DNA of 32,567 nt. Source: an uncultured Eubacteriales bacterium (GTDB taxonomy: Bacteria; Bacillota; Clostridia; Christensenellales; Borkfalkiaceae). The stretch covers positions 1 through 32,567 of the forward strand of contig CACXGN010000004.1 of assembly GCA_902767225.1 (NCBI GenBank), written 5' to 3'. Under the pieces are notes generated by a model. That model was given only the letters and a program-made list of their open reading frames with translations, was not told the origin of the DNA and made no database searches. Positions 14,240 to 22,596 of the stretch are shown one piece after another; position 1 is the stretch's first letter, and the number at the start of each line of letters is the position of its first letter. A program made the translations under genes and the position numbers.

Positions 14240-15274
14240 TTACTTTGCCTTTTCTATCCTTTCTTTATAAGCCTTGTCATAGTAGTTCTTATATTCGCCC
14301 GAGATTATGTTTTCCCACCAAACTTTATTGTCTAAATACCACTTGATCGTCTTTATTATCCCGTCGGCAAATTTTGTTTCCGGAAGCCAACCGAGTTCGT
14401 TATGGATTTTGGTCGGATCTATCGCGTAGCGCATATCGTGCCCTTTTCTGTCTTCGATATGCACGATAAGATCTTCGCTTTTATTAAGTTCTTTGATTAT
14501 AAGTTTAACGATGTCTATATTGCGCATTTCGTTATGTCCGCCGATATTATAAACTTCGCCCACTTTTCCTTTGCGTATAATTAAATCAATCGCCTTGCAA
14601 TGGTCTTCAACGTATAGCCAGTCTCTGACGTTTATCCCTTCGCCGTAAACGGGCAAGGGCTTATTTTCAAGCGCGTTCGCTATCATAAGCGGAATAAGTT
14701 TTTCGGGGAATTGATATGGTCCGTAGTTATTTGAACATCTGCTTATCGTCGTCGGAAGACCGTAAGTCCTATGGTAAGCGTTTACCAAAAGGTCTGCGCC
14801 CGCCTTAGAACTGCTGTATGGCGAACTTGTTTTAAGCGGAGTGCTTTCGGTAAAGAACAAGTCGGGTCTATCGAGCGGCAGGTCGCCGTAAACTTCGTCG
14901 GTAGATACCTGATGAAATCTTTTAACGTTAAACTTTCTGCTTGCGTCCATAAGCACTTGCGTGCCTATAATATTCGTCTTTAAGAAAATTTCGGGATTTT
15001 CGATAGAACGGTCAACGTGCGATTCCGCCGCAAAGTTGACTACCACGTCAAACTTTTCGGCATCAAAGATTCTTTCTATCTCTTCCCTGTCGCATATATC
15101 CGCTTTATAGAACTTGAATTTTGGATTAGAAAAAGCGGCGGTAAGCGTCTCTAAATTTCCGGCATACGTCAATTTATCAAGGCAGACTATTTCGTCTTCA
15201 CGATGATTATTCAGTTCGTAGTAAACAAAGTTCGCGCCGATAAATCCCGCGCCGCCCGTAACTAATATTTTCAC
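14240..15274 (-). CDS. rfbB: dTDP-glucose 4,6-dehydratase
   Basis: About 344 residues. It converts dTDP-glucose to dTDP-4-keto-6-deoxyglucose. The NAD loop TGGAGFIG is at 6-13, the active-site TDE at 125-127 (STDEVYGDL), and YSSSK gives Tyr153 and Lys157. The open frame extends six codons upstream, but the GTG at 15274 is the better start: AGGAG lies 8 nt ahead and the protein then begins with the canonical KILVTGG. The rfbA stop overlaps this leader, so the genes are coupled. Confidence 0.95.
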   Translation of the reverse strand: MKILVTGGAGFIGANFVYYELNNHREDEIVCLDKLTYAGNLETLTAAFSNPKFKFYKADICDREEIERIFDAEKFDVVVNFAAESHVDRSIENPEIFLKTNIIGTQVLMDASRKFNVKRFHQVSTDEVYGDLPLDRPDLFFTESTPLKTSSPYSSSKAGADLLVNAYHRTYGLPTTISRCSNNYGPYQFPEKLIPLMIANALENKPLPVYGEGINVRDWLYVEDHCKAIDLIIRKGKVGEVYNIGGHNEMRNIDIVKLIIKELNKSEDLIVHIEDRKGHDMRYAIDPTKIHNELGWLPETKFADGIIKTIKWYLDNKVWWENIISGEYKNYYDKAYKERIEKAK

Positions 15275-15288
15275 TTGAATTTCTCCTA

Positions 15289-16182
15289 TCAATATAATCC
15301 GTCGATAAATTTACCTTCGGCAATATCTTTAATGTATTTCCCGTATTGATTTTTAAGAAGCGGCTCGGCAAGGCGCAAAAGTTGCTCTTTATCTATCCAC
15401 CCGTTAAGATAGGCTATCTCTTCCAAGCACCCTACCTTTCTGTGTTGGTGCGTTTCTACCGTGTTTATAAAGTTAGACGCCTCAAGCAAACTCTCGTGAG
15501 TTCCCGTATCAAGCCAAGTAAAGCCCTGTCCCAAAACTTCGACTTTCATCTTTCCTTTTTTAAGATAGATGTTGTTAAGGTCTGTTATCTCTAACTCGCC
15601 CCTTGCGGAAGGCTTGATGGACTTAGCGTATTCGCTTACTTTTCCGTCGTAAAAATAAAGTCCCGTAACACAATAATTCGTCTTCGGGTTTTTCGGTTTT
15701 TCTTCGATAGAAATTGCCTTTCCGTCTTTATCGAACTCTACTATTCCGAACCTTTCGGGATCGTCTACGTAATAACCGAAAATAGTCGCAAGCCCGCTTT
15801 TTGCGGACTCCGCCGCCATTTTAAGGCGCTTTTTTAAACCGTGCCCCGAAAATATATTGTCGCCGAGAATCATTGCGACCGCGTCGCCTGCAATAAAATC
15901 TTCGCCGATAATAAAGGCTTGGGCAAGCCCGTCGGGAGAAGGCTGAACGGCGTATGAAAGATTTATGCCGAGTTTTTTCCCGTCTCCTAAAAGTTCTTTT
16001 ATCATAGGCGTATCCTGCGGAGTAGAAATGATCAAAATTTCGCGTATTCCCGCGTTCATTAATACTGATAGCGGATAATAAATCATAGGCTTATCGTAAA
16101 CGGGCAAAAGTTGTTTACTTAAAACCTTTGTAAGCGGATAAAGCCTTGTGCCGGAGCCACCGGCAAGAATTATACCTTTCAT
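15289..16182 (-). CDS. rfbA: Glucose-1-phosphate thymidylyltransferase
   Basis: A 297-residue nucleotidyltransferase that makes dTDP-glucose from dTTP and glucose 1-phosphate, the first step to dTDP-rhamnose. The signature [13 protein letters not shown] is at 6-18, PDGLAQAF at 83-90 and LGDNIF at 106-111. The length is typical of RmlA. The start overlaps the licD stop by ATGA. Its substrate could come from the phosphohexomutase at 2372-4249. Confidence 0.96.
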   Translation of the reverse strand: MKGIILAGGSGTRLYPLTKVLSKQLLPVYDKPMIYYPLSVLMNAGIREILIISTPQDTPMIKELLGDGKKLGINLSYAVQPSPDGLAQAFIIGEDFIAGDAVAMILGDNIFSGHGLKKRLKMAAESAKSGLATIFGYYVDDPERFGIVEFDKDGKAISIEEKPKNPKTNYCVTGLYFYDGKVSEYAKSIKPSARGELEITDLNNIYLKKGKMKVEVLGQGFTWLDTGTHESLLEASNFINTVETHQHRKVGCLEEIAYLNGWIDKEQLLRLAEPLLKNQYGKYIKDIAEGKFIDGLY

Positions 16183-17009
16183 TGTTTTTTCCCTTCGTAT
16201 TCTTCTTTTAAATATGCCCTATAATTGTGCGTAGGCACTCTTTTTTCTTCGGGCGGAAGAGTCATATAGTCGCCGTAATTTGTTTCAAGCCACGCCTTGT
16301 AGTTATCAGGCACGCTGAATTTAACGCCGTGGAATTCGAGCATGGTCTTGCCATCGCCGAACCACTCTTTTTTCATAGGCTTTTTGTCCGTTTCCCATGT
16401 AAGATTTTGAACGAACTCCGAAGAAGCGTAATCATACTTTCTAGCAAGACGGTCGATCTCCGCTATTTTAGAGTTTGTGTCAACGTGTTTAAGGCGCAAA
16501 TGATAATACGGGAATTTGATCAAGGTCTTTATCGGATTTTTATTAGGAACAAATCTCGAATAGCAGCATCTTCCTATAAGATCTCTCTTTTTAATAAGAG
16601 CCTTAACGTATTTTTTATCTGTAAGGTCTATTCCGTCCATAGGATAAATGTCTACAAAAAGCCCCAAACCATAATCCTTCGTGTCTTTATAATCGAGATA
16701 ATATCTTCCGTCGCAAAATCTTCCGATAGGATAGATATATTCTTTGCAAGTCTTATAATGCTTTAAGACGAAGGGTTTTATCTTTTCTTCGTTATCAATG
16801 CAATAATTTACGAACTTTTCGTAATCTTCTCTCGGCATCCAAACGTCAACGTCGTCGTCCCACGGGATATAGTCGCTATGTCTCACCGCGCCCAAAAGCG
16901 TGCCGAAAGCAAGAAAATATTTAAGCCCGTTTTCTTCGCATATCTCTTTTATTTTGCATAAAACCTTAAAGTTGCCTTCCTGAATTTCTTTAAGCGTTAA
17001 TTCGCGCAT
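16179..17009 (-). CDS. LicD-family phosphotransferase
   Basis: 276 residues with the LicD nucleotidyltransferase signature: GTLLGAVRH (36-44) followed by [11 protein letters not shown], with the Asp cluster at 51-55. LicD proteins transfer phosphocholine or other phospho-substituents to cell-surface glycans. Here it lies between the flippase and dTDP-rhamnose genes, so it probably decorates the same polymer, but the transferred group is unknown (no licA, licB or licC is nearby). Its ATG is 1 nt past the flippase stop, with AAGAAGG ahead. Confidence 0.9.
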   Translation of the reverse strand: MRELTLKEIQEGNFKVLCKIKEICEENGLKYFLAFGTLLGAVRHSDYIPWDDDVDVWMPREDYEKFVNYCIDNEEKIKPFVLKHYKTCKEYIYPIGRFCDGRYYLDYKDTKDYGLGLFVDIYPMDGIDLTDKKYVKALIKKRDLIGRCCYSRFVPNKNPIKTLIKFPYYHLRLKHVDTNSKIAEIDRLARKYDYASSEFVQNLTWETDKKPMKKEWFGDGKTMLEFHGVKFSVPDNYKAWLETNYGDYMTLPPEEKRVPTHNYRAYLKEEYEGKKQ

Positions 17010-17010
17010 A

Positions 17011-18465
17011 TCAAACCTTCTTTTTCAAAAATTTGCCGATTATTTTATTTACATTTGACACGACGATTCTTTCTTTTAATATCAAAAGGGTTATAAAGTA
17101 AATAGCTACCGCGCCTATTACCTGAATAGCGAACACATACCACCCGCCGAGCGGAATATAAGAGCAGCCGAAAAGGTATAAGGCTACAAGCGCGCTTGCT
17201 ATAAATACCTTTATAGCCGTGCCCCAAATATTTTTCAACTTGAAATATTTTCTTGCAAGGAAAATATAAATCACCATTACCGCTATTTCCGATATGACCG
17301 ACGCTATCGCCGCACCGTATTCTTTATACGGCCCTATTAAAATTGCGTTGCCGATTATATTCAGTATAGCGCCTGCCCCTACCGCGATTATCATTTTGGA
17401 TTCTTTGCCTATAACCAAAAGCACCCTTGACCCTAAAAGATACCCTATGGGCGAAACGAGAAGAATAAGCGACAATATCTGCAAAACGTATGCCGAAGAG
17501 ATATACGCTTCTCCGTAAATTTTGACAAGGAAGAATACCGACGTAAATTGCAACCCGACTATCATCGGACACGCAAGGATAAAGATTATCTTCAATACTT
17601 TTTCGAGTAGATCGTTGAACTCGTCTATCTTTCCTTCTTTATGATAAAGAGAAATTCGCGGCACCAACACCATGGTAAAACTGGTTATTATCTGCTTTAA
17701 TATTTTTTCTATCTTGCTGCCGTATGAATAATACGCCACTATCTGCGGATCTTGGGGATAGAAAATTCCGATCATCGTAACGTCCACAAGCGTATATATT
17801 TCTATTGCAAGGTTGACGACAACAAGCATAAATATCGGCTTTAAGTGCCTTTTTAAGTTTAAATCTTTAAACGAAAAACTGACAAACTTATGCGCATGCG
17901 CGATATTTAAAATATAGTTTCCGGCAGTTCCGACAACCGTTACAGCGGCATAATACAGATAATCCCCTTCGCTACGGACGAATATAACAAGAAAAGCAAA
18001 AGCCACAGCCTTAAAGATAAGGTTTCTTATCGATATGAAAGAAAACTCTTCAACCCCCTCGTATAGCCAAGAGTTATTAAGCGCGTTAAGTAAAAGGGAT
18101 ATGCCGACTATCAGATATAAAACGAGATTTTCATAAAAGCGCGGAACTATAAAGATAAGCGAAAAATATATGACGGAAAAAGCCGCGGTAGAGATAAGAT
18201 TTATCACGAATAATTCGGAATAAACCTTGTTGAGTTCCGCCTTGTCTTTTCTCGCCTTTGCGATCTCGCGCATGCCGTAGGTGGGTATTCCCAAAAAAGC
18301 GAAAATAACGAAGTATTGCACCACGTTTTGCGCGTATGCAACTTCGCCGATCGCGTCGGGAAGAAGAACCCTTGCTACGTATATTCCCGTTACGAACGGA
18401 AAAAGAACGTTTAAAACGTTGTATATAAGATAAAAAATACTGTTTTTAGTTAATGATTTAGCCAT
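17011..18465 (-). CDS. Oligosaccharide flippase (Wzx/RfbX-like, MOP superfamily)
   Basis: 484 residues with about 14 hydrophobic segments. The N terminus (TKNSIFYLIYNVLNVLFPFVTGIYVARVL) and GIPTYGMREIAKAR loop are typical of polysaccharide-synthesis flippases of the MATE-like MOP superfamily. It should carry undecaprenyl-linked repeat units across the membrane for Wzy-dependent assembly. It is the first gene of the leftward operon, behind a good promoter with a ~68-nt leader. The ribosome site is weak. Confidence 0.93.
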   Translation of the reverse strand: MAKSLTKNSIFYLIYNVLNVLFPFVTGIYVARVLLPDAIGEVAYAQNVVQYFVIFAFLGIPTYGMREIAKARKDKAELNKVYSELFVINLISTAAFSVIYFSLIFIVPRFYENLVLYLIVGISLLLNALNNSWLYEGVEEFSFISIRNLIFKAVAFAFLVIFVRSEGDYLYYAAVTVVGTAGNYILNIAHAHKFVSFSFKDLNLKRHLKPIFMLVVVNLAIEIYTLVDVTMIGIFYPQDPQIVAYYSYGSKIEKILKQIITSFTMVLVPRISLYHKEGKIDEFNDLLEKVLKIIFILACPMIVGLQFTSVFFLVKIYGEAYISSAYVLQILSLILLVSPIGYLLGSRVLLVIGKESKMIIAVGAGAILNIIGNAILIGPYKEYGAAIASVISEIAVMVIYIFLARKYFKLKNIWGTAIKVFIASALVALYLFGCSYIPLGGWYVFAIQVIGAVAIYFITLLILKERIVVSNVNKIIGKFLKKKV

Positions 18466-18539
18466 ATTAACTTATAAAAAAATTTCTCAGCTCTGCGACC
18501 GATTTAAGTAATAAGTATTTTCGATATTCAAATAAATTA

Positions 18540-18568
18540 ATTATATCACATACGTAAAATTAAGTCAA
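18540..18568 (-). promoter_or_regulatory. Promoter of the flippase-licD-rfbABDC operon
   Basis: On the minus strand TTGACT (18563-18568) and TATAAT (18540-18545) are 17 nt apart. Confidence 0.8.
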
Positions 18569-18601
18569 TATAAGGCAAGAGTTTAAATGAGATAAAAACT
18601 A

Positions 18602-18630
18602 TTGCATAAAAAATAAAAATATGTTAATAT
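18602..18630 (+). promoter_or_regulatory. Putative promoter of the chain-length-determinant-like gene
   Basis: TTGCAT (18602-18607) and TAATAT (18625-18630) are 17 nt apart. AAGGAG follows before the ATG at 18663. Confidence 0.55.
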
Positions 18631-18662
18631 AATAATACTTTTATTAAAAAGGAGAAAGAAAA

Positions 18663-19952
18663 ATGGGTAATCAGGAAAACGGAATCTCGTTAGGTCAGCT
18701 ATTTTCTATTTTTAAGAAAAGTTTAGTTCGCGGATTAATCTATATTTTAGTATCGGTCATCTGCGTTACCGCCGTGCTGGTTTTGGTTCAGTCTTTTACG
18801 AGCACAAATTCATATCAATCGACAATAACATTTTCGGCTGCAAACAATACTTTACTTTCATCTATGAACTTAAACAAGTCGAAAATGGTAAACAAGGCGC
18901 TCGTCGATAGCGGAAAGTCTTTAGATCTTTCGGATAACGTGGTTAAGAATCTTTCTATAACCGCGGTAGTTCCGGAATCGGCTAATACCGAAGATAAATC
19001 GTTTATCCCCACTTCGTTTAACGTTTCGCTTAAAAACGCATCCGAGCTCAAACTCACCCCCGCAGAATATACTTCGCTTTTAGACGGGATCTCTAAATCA
19101 TACGTCAATCAGTTTGCGGCAAACGATATGCCCGAACTTTCCGACGACCTTATAGATGTTGACGCACTTTTAACTAATAATAACGAATATATCCAAATAG
19201 CGTATGCTATAACCGACGTTATAGACAATTATTATCTTTCAAGCATCAACTCGTTTATTGCGGAAAATCAAAAAATAGACGAATTTACCGACGCTACCGG
19301 TAAAAAACTTTCAAACGTCATAATCGAATTCAATTACGTTAAAGACACTGTAAACGCACTTAAATATAATATTATATCCAATAAATACGGTAAAGGTAAT
19401 TTAAGTTCTTATCTTGACACGGCAAAGAGTATGGCAGACGTAGAAGTGGCTAAATATAAAAAGATTTACGATGGCGCTAAGGCAGTTCTCGACACGTATC
19501 AGGCAACCGTTCAGAATATTACGCAAAACACAAATGGTAATAACGTTTATCACTTTGACGATACTGGATTTTTGACTTTATCGAAAAATACTTTGGCTGC
19601 GTCGGAAAAATATGCGGAATCCACAAGAAAACAGGCTGAATTCGAAGGGTTCGTTACTTCGGTCGGCGGCGCTACCGGAACGCAAAACACCGCTACCGAA
19701 AACAGTCTGAAAGCGTCTGCACAAAGCCTTAACAACGCGCTTTCTTCATATAAAACTTTGTCGCAAGAATTTAATAATGATAAAACTTCTATTTCCCCCG
19801 CAGCGGTTACCACCCCCGCCGCACAGATAAAGGAAAATCCGATAAGCACAAAGGTGATTATTATTGCCGACGTCGCAGTCTTGCTTATAGCGTTTTTCGT
19901 GGCGTTCGGTCAGACTTATTCGGTAATGAAAAAGAAAGGTCAGTTAAACTAA
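18663..19952 (+). CDS. Wzz-like polysaccharide copolymerase / chain-length determinant-like protein
   Basis: 429 residues with one N-terminal membrane segment (about 22-46) and one C-terminal segment (about 396-417). A large Ser/Thr/Asn-rich extracytoplasmic domain lies between them. This is the topology of Wzz/CapA-type copolymerases. No kinase domain or Tyr-rich tail is present, and the C terminus ends in a short basic KKKGQLN. The region between the membrane segments has predicted helices (200-290, 320-370) as in Wzz. The assignment is by topology and context (divergent from the flippase, convergent with Wzy), since sequence motifs are weak. Confidence 0.65.
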   Translation: MGNQENGISLGQLFSIFKKSLVRGLIYILVSVICVTAVLVLVQSFTSTNSYQSTITFSAANNTLLSSMNLNKSKMVNKALVDSGKSLDLSDNVVKNLSITAVVPESANTEDKSFIPTSFNVSLKNASELKLTPAEYTSLLDGISKSYVNQFAANDMPELSDDLIDVDALLTNNNEYIQIAYAITDVIDNYYLSSINSFIAENQKIDEFTDATGKKLSNVIIEFNYVKDTVNALKYNIISNKYGKGNLSSYLDTAKSMADVEVAKYKKIYDGAKAVLDTYQATVQNITQNTNGNNVYHFDDTGFLTLSKNTLAASEKYAESTRKQAEFEGFVTSVGGATGTQNTATENSLKASAQSLNNALSSYKTLSQEFNNDKTSISPAAVTTPAAQIKENPISTKVIIIADVAVLLIAFFVAFGQTYSVMKKKGQLN

Positions 19953-19967
19953 AAATATTTAAAACTT

Positions 19968-19996
19968 AAAACGCGGAGCAAATGCTCCGCGTTTTT
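19968..19996. terminator. Bidirectional terminator between copolymerase and polymerase genes
   Basis: ACGCGGAGCA (19971-19980) and TGCTCCGCGT (19983-19992) form the stem, with A and T runs on either side. It lies between convergent genes. Confidence 0.92.
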
Positions 19997-20013
19997 TATT
20001 ATCGGTTTACCTT

Positions 20014-21264
20014 TTATTCGCTTTTAAGTCCGAATTTGCAATACCTTATCCCGCCCGAAACTACGCCTAATATCAGCCAGTGGTAAAGCCTTAAATAACC
20101 TTGGTTGACTTGTAGCGTTATAGTAAATATTATCAATCCGAAAACGCAAGCGATAAGAAGATCTGCCACCTTAGATTCCGTAGTCGTTCTTACTTTAAAG
20201 GCTTTTATTATCAGCGAAACGGTTATAGCGTAAAACGCGATAGTGGCAAATATTCCCGTCGTCGCCAAAAGTTCGAGCGTAACGTTAGACGGAACGTAAG
20301 TATTGTCTCCGTTGACGTATAGACCGTAATTGCCGGGGCCAACGCCGAATAACGGATTTTTAAAGAAGATCTCGATAGTCTCTTGCCACCTTGATACCCT
20401 TCCGCCGGACGCGGAGTCTATTCCGCTTGTAAATATTCTCGCAATAAACGTATCGAATAACGAACTGAATATAAATCTGAACGCAACAATCAGCGCGATT
20501 ATTATAAATAGCACGATTATCTTTTTAAGCGTGATGCCTTTTATTATCCAAAGAAAATACACAAGCGCTATAACGAGCGCAATACCTAAAAATCCCGACG
20601 TGGACGTGGAGATAACAAGAGTTATAGCACTTAAAATAACGTCCCAAATATAAGATTTTTCGCCTTTAAGTATAAGCATATAAGCGCCTAAGGCAAACCA
20701 AAATACCATATACGTCGCAAGATAACTCGGCTCGTAAAACCAAAGGCTGAATCTCGGTATTCCCAAATATTCCCCATAAGACGGCAAAAAGGAAAGTTCG
20801 AATTTAAATAAAACTTTAAGCACGAATTGCACGACTATTAGGAAAAATTGCACGTAAAAAGTTTTTCGGAGTATGCTTATAAACTTTGTAAGTCCGTAAA
20901 AACGCACGTAACTTTCAAAACAGTAAAATATAAAAACAATATTATATAAGATAGAAAACCAAAACAGCACGCCACGTAAAAAATCGAATGCAAAAAACAC
21001 CGAGATAAGCGTTAAAGCCGCGAAAATTATTATCCAACTGTTTTTGGTAAAATAAAACGCGTCTTTAAACGCTAAAAGAAGCGTCAGTATCACTAAAAAA
21101 ACTTGATCGAGCCTGAAATTAACGCCGACGTTTATTCCCCACTTGTCCGCGCCGATAAGCAGAACAGATAAAAAACAGAAAAAATGGATCGCCAAATCGA
21201 GCGAATTGCCTTTCGCCCTTATCATAACGTCTTTATTCTCTTCTATTGCCGCCTTATATTCCAA
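20014..21264 (-). CDS. O-antigen/capsule polymerase-like protein (Wzy / O-antigen ligase family)
   Basis: 416 residues with 10-12 hydrophobic segments and one large extracytoplasmic loop. In that loop GVGPGNYGLYVNGDN near residue 310 corresponds to the conserved motif of the Wzy_C/O-antigen ligase family. It would polymerise undecaprenyl-linked repeat units exported by the flippase. The open frame begins at a TTG (21264) behind GGGGA. ATG 21225 (Met14) is an alternative start giving 403 residues. It has its own promoter (21319-21347), separate from the rfb operon. Confidence 0.85.
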   Translation of the reverse strand: MEYKAAIEENKDVMIRAKGNSLDLAIHFFCFLSVLLIGADKWGINVGVNFRLDQVFLVILTLLLAFKDAFYFTKNSWIIIFAALTLISVFFAFDFLRGVLFWFSILYNIVFIFYCFESYVRFYGLTKFISILRKTFYVQFFLIVVQFVLKVLFKFELSFLPSYGEYLGIPRFSLWFYEPSYLATYMVFWFALGAYMLILKGEKSYIWDVILSAITLVISTSTSGFLGIALVIALVYFLWIIKGITLKKIIVLFIIIALIVAFRFIFSSLFDTFIARIFTSGIDSASGGRVSRWQETIEIFFKNPLFGVGPGNYGLYVNGDNTYVPSNVTLELLATTGIFATIAFYAITVSLIIKAFKVRTTTESKVADLLIACVFGLIIFTITLQVNQGYLRLYHWLILGVVSGGIRYCKFGLKSE

Positions 21265-21318
21265 ACTCTTTTCCCCGCGGAATATTTAAAACCGCTTTTT
21301 CTTAGTTTAACCTTCTAA

Positions 21319-21347
21319 ATTATATCCTTATACGGTAAAAAAGTCAA
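21319..21347 (-). promoter_or_regulatory. Promoter of the Wzy-like gene
   Basis: On the minus strand TTGACT (21342-21347) and TATAAT (21319-21324) are 17 nt apart. Confidence 0.82.
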
Positions 21348-21444
21348 TATTATAGCAAAACTAAACCGAACGCAGATCTTTTGCTTTTCTATCAATCAAT
21401 TTGCAGTAAAATCAAAATACTGAAATGGAAAATATATTAAATAT

Positions 21445-21479
21445 AAAAAAGGTCTCGGCATTTTGCCGAACCCTTTTTT
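21445..21479 (-). terminator. Terminator of the yccF-like gene
   Basis: A stem of AAAAAAGG plus CTCGGCA against TGCCGA plus CCTTTTTT with a short internal mismatch. A T run follows on the minus strand. Confidence 0.8.
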
Positions 21480-21531
21480 AACCAACACATTAAACATTAT
21501 ATGACTATTATAGTTCTATTAAATTATTCAG

Positions 21532-21888
21532 TTAATCTATTGTCGCACCGAAAGGCACAATCGACAGTTTTGCAAGCTTAAAGCATTGTAAGCCGAAAGG
21601 TATACCGATAATGGTTACGCACCAGATAAGTCCGACAATAAAAAAGCTTATGCATAGTCCTAATCCAAATAAAATTATCCAGATAACGTTTGCTATCGGG
21701 TGTTTGCCAAAATCGGTGTTGACTTCGGTACCGAAAGGCCAAATGCAAAGTCTTGCAAACTTAAAACACTGTAAGCCGAAAGGTATACCGATAATGGTTA
21801 TACAAAATATAAGTCCGACCAAAAAATATCCGATTGCGGAAAATAGCCCCGTGAATATAAACCACAAAATGTTTCCTATCGTTTTCAT
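21532..21888 (-). CDS. YccF-domain inner-membrane protein
   Basis: 118 residues made of two YccF (DUF307) repeats. Each has a hydrophobic helix pair, and the block TIIGIPFGLQCFK occurs at about 31-43 and 90-102, followed by LCIWPFG or LSIVPFG. The predicted product is a small membrane protein of unknown function. The start is unambiguous, with AAGGAGG 5 nt before the ATG. It is monocistronic, with a near-perfect promoter and its own terminator. Confidence 0.9.
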   Translation of the reverse strand: MKTIGNILWFIFTGLFSAIGYFLVGLIFCITIIGIPFGLQCFKFARLCIWPFGTEVNTDFGKHPIANVIWIILFGLGLCISFFIVGLIWCVTIIGIPFGLQCFKLAKLSIVPFGATID

Positions 21889-21911
21889 CTTTTCCTCCTT
21901 TTTTTCTGTTT

Positions 21912-21940
21912 ATCATATCATTGAAAGCCGCTTCTGTCAA
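21912..21940 (-). promoter_or_regulatory. Promoter of the yccF-like gene
   Basis: On the minus strand TTGACA (21935-21940) and TATGAT (21912-21917) are 17 nt apart. Confidence 0.87.
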
Positions 21941-22160
21941 TGTTTTTTTAACGCAGTATTGCCGTATTTGATTTTAAGAAATTTTCTTTGGTTAAATTTG
22001 TTGACTTTTTGTTTTTTAAGTGGTATTTTTAATTCAAATAAAGGTTTTTATGTTCGCCAAAAGGCTTGAACGACGTGGAATAGTATTATAACTACCCGAC
22101 CTTTATTTTTTTATATATTTTTATTGACTTTTGGATTGAAATTTTTAATCTTTTTACGTT

Positions 22161-22219
22161 ACTTGCCTTTGACAAGTGCGCAACCTTTGGTTGCTTGCTC
22201 CATATTCAAATCCCGTCAC
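22161..22219. repeat. Hairpin pair plus inverted copy of the tRNA-Pro T-arm
   Basis: ACTTG-CCTTTGA-CAAGT (22161-22177) and GCAACC-TTT-GGTTGC (22180-22194) are adjacent hairpins. TTCAAATCCCGTCAC (22205-22219) is a perfect 15-nt inverted copy of the T-arm of tRNA-Pro (22277-22291), 57 nt away beyond its terminator. This parallels the inverted T-stem copy beyond the terminator of tRNA-Lys(CTT) at 5290-5297. The rest of 21941-22160 is AT-rich; the only structure seen there is a GTTC...GAAC hairpin at 22052-22071. Confidence 0.6.
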
Positions 22220-22235
22220 ATTTACTTACAGCAAT

Positions 22236-22266
22236 AAAAAAGGATAGCATTTCGCTATCCTTTTTT
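22236..22266 (-). terminator. Terminator of tRNA-Pro
   Basis: A 13-bp perfect stem (22236-22248 with 22254-22266) with loop ATTTC, beginning 3 bp past the encoded CCA. The minus strand ends in six T residues. Confidence 0.92.
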
Positions 22267-22268
22267 AT

Positions 22269-22344
22269 TGGTCGGAGTGACGGGATTTGAACCCACGACC
22301 TCTTGGTCCCGAACCAAGCGCGCTACCAACTGCGCTACACCCCG
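22269..22344 (-). tRNA. tRNA-Pro (anticodon CGG)
   Basis: Acceptor stem CGGGGTG/CACTCCG (one G.T pair), anticodon arm CTTGG-TTCGGGA-CCAAG, T-arm GTGGG-TTCAAAT-CCCGT (closing G.T) and encoded CCA. Upstream on the same strand are a family-1 element and a truncated copy of its own 5' end. The only good promoter lies before that truncated copy. Confidence 0.95.
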
Positions 22345-22396
22345 ATATTTTATTTAACATTAAAATTTTATTCTACTCGAAATCTATTTTTGGGCA

Positions 22397-22487
22397 GGTA
22401 GCGCCCAAGGCGCTTCCGCTCTCGGCGTTAAGCCTCGCGGGCTTTGGCTACAAACAGTCCACAGGACTGTTTGTTTGACGCGTCGCC
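22397..22487 (-). repeat. tRNA D-loop-associated structured element, family 1, copy b
   Basis: 91 nt, about 88% identical to 5015-5104 in the same orientation relative to its tRNA. Hairpin 1 is a perfect 11-bp stem (22464-22474 with 22450-22460) with the same 3-nt loop. Hairpin 3 is GGAAGCGCC, TTG, GGCGCTACC (22417 down to 22397), keeping the A.A mismatch but carrying the GCGC D-stem of tRNA-Pro where copy a carries the GAGC of tRNA-Lys. The spacer to the full tRNA (22358-22396) is AT-rich and unlike that of copy a. Confidence 0.82.
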
Positions 22488-22506
22488 CCAACTGCGCTAC
22501 ACCCCG
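22488..22506 (-). pseudogene. Truncated 5' copy of tRNA-Pro, ending in the D-loop
   Basis: Identical to the first 19 nt of tRNA-Pro (22326-22344), ending after GTTGG. The identity extends 13 bp upstream of the gene, so 22488-22519 repeats 22326-22357 perfectly over 32 bp, offset by exactly 162 bp, the same offset as at tRNA-Lys(CTT). Confidence 0.88.
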
Positions 22507-22517
22507 ATATTTTATTT

Positions 22518-22547
22518 AATATAATAAAAAATTCTTACAAAAGTCAA
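22518..22547 (-). promoter_or_regulatory. Promoter upstream of the truncated tRNA-Pro copy
   Basis: On the minus strand TTGACT (22542-22547) and TATATT (22518-22523) are 18 nt apart, 12 nt before the truncated tRNA. No comparable promoter is seen before the complete tRNA-Pro, so the element probably lies in the pre-tRNA leader. Confidence 0.7.
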
Positions 22548-22596
22548 CACTTAAAATTTACTTTTTATTTAAAGCGCTTACTTATAATACCACCTT

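Noticed and set aside
22052..22071. GTTC...GAAC hairpin, a possible further T-loop-linked element
   Set aside because: It lacks the conserved family-2 blocks and the GTAGC-GNNA-GCGGA module, so it is too short to assign.
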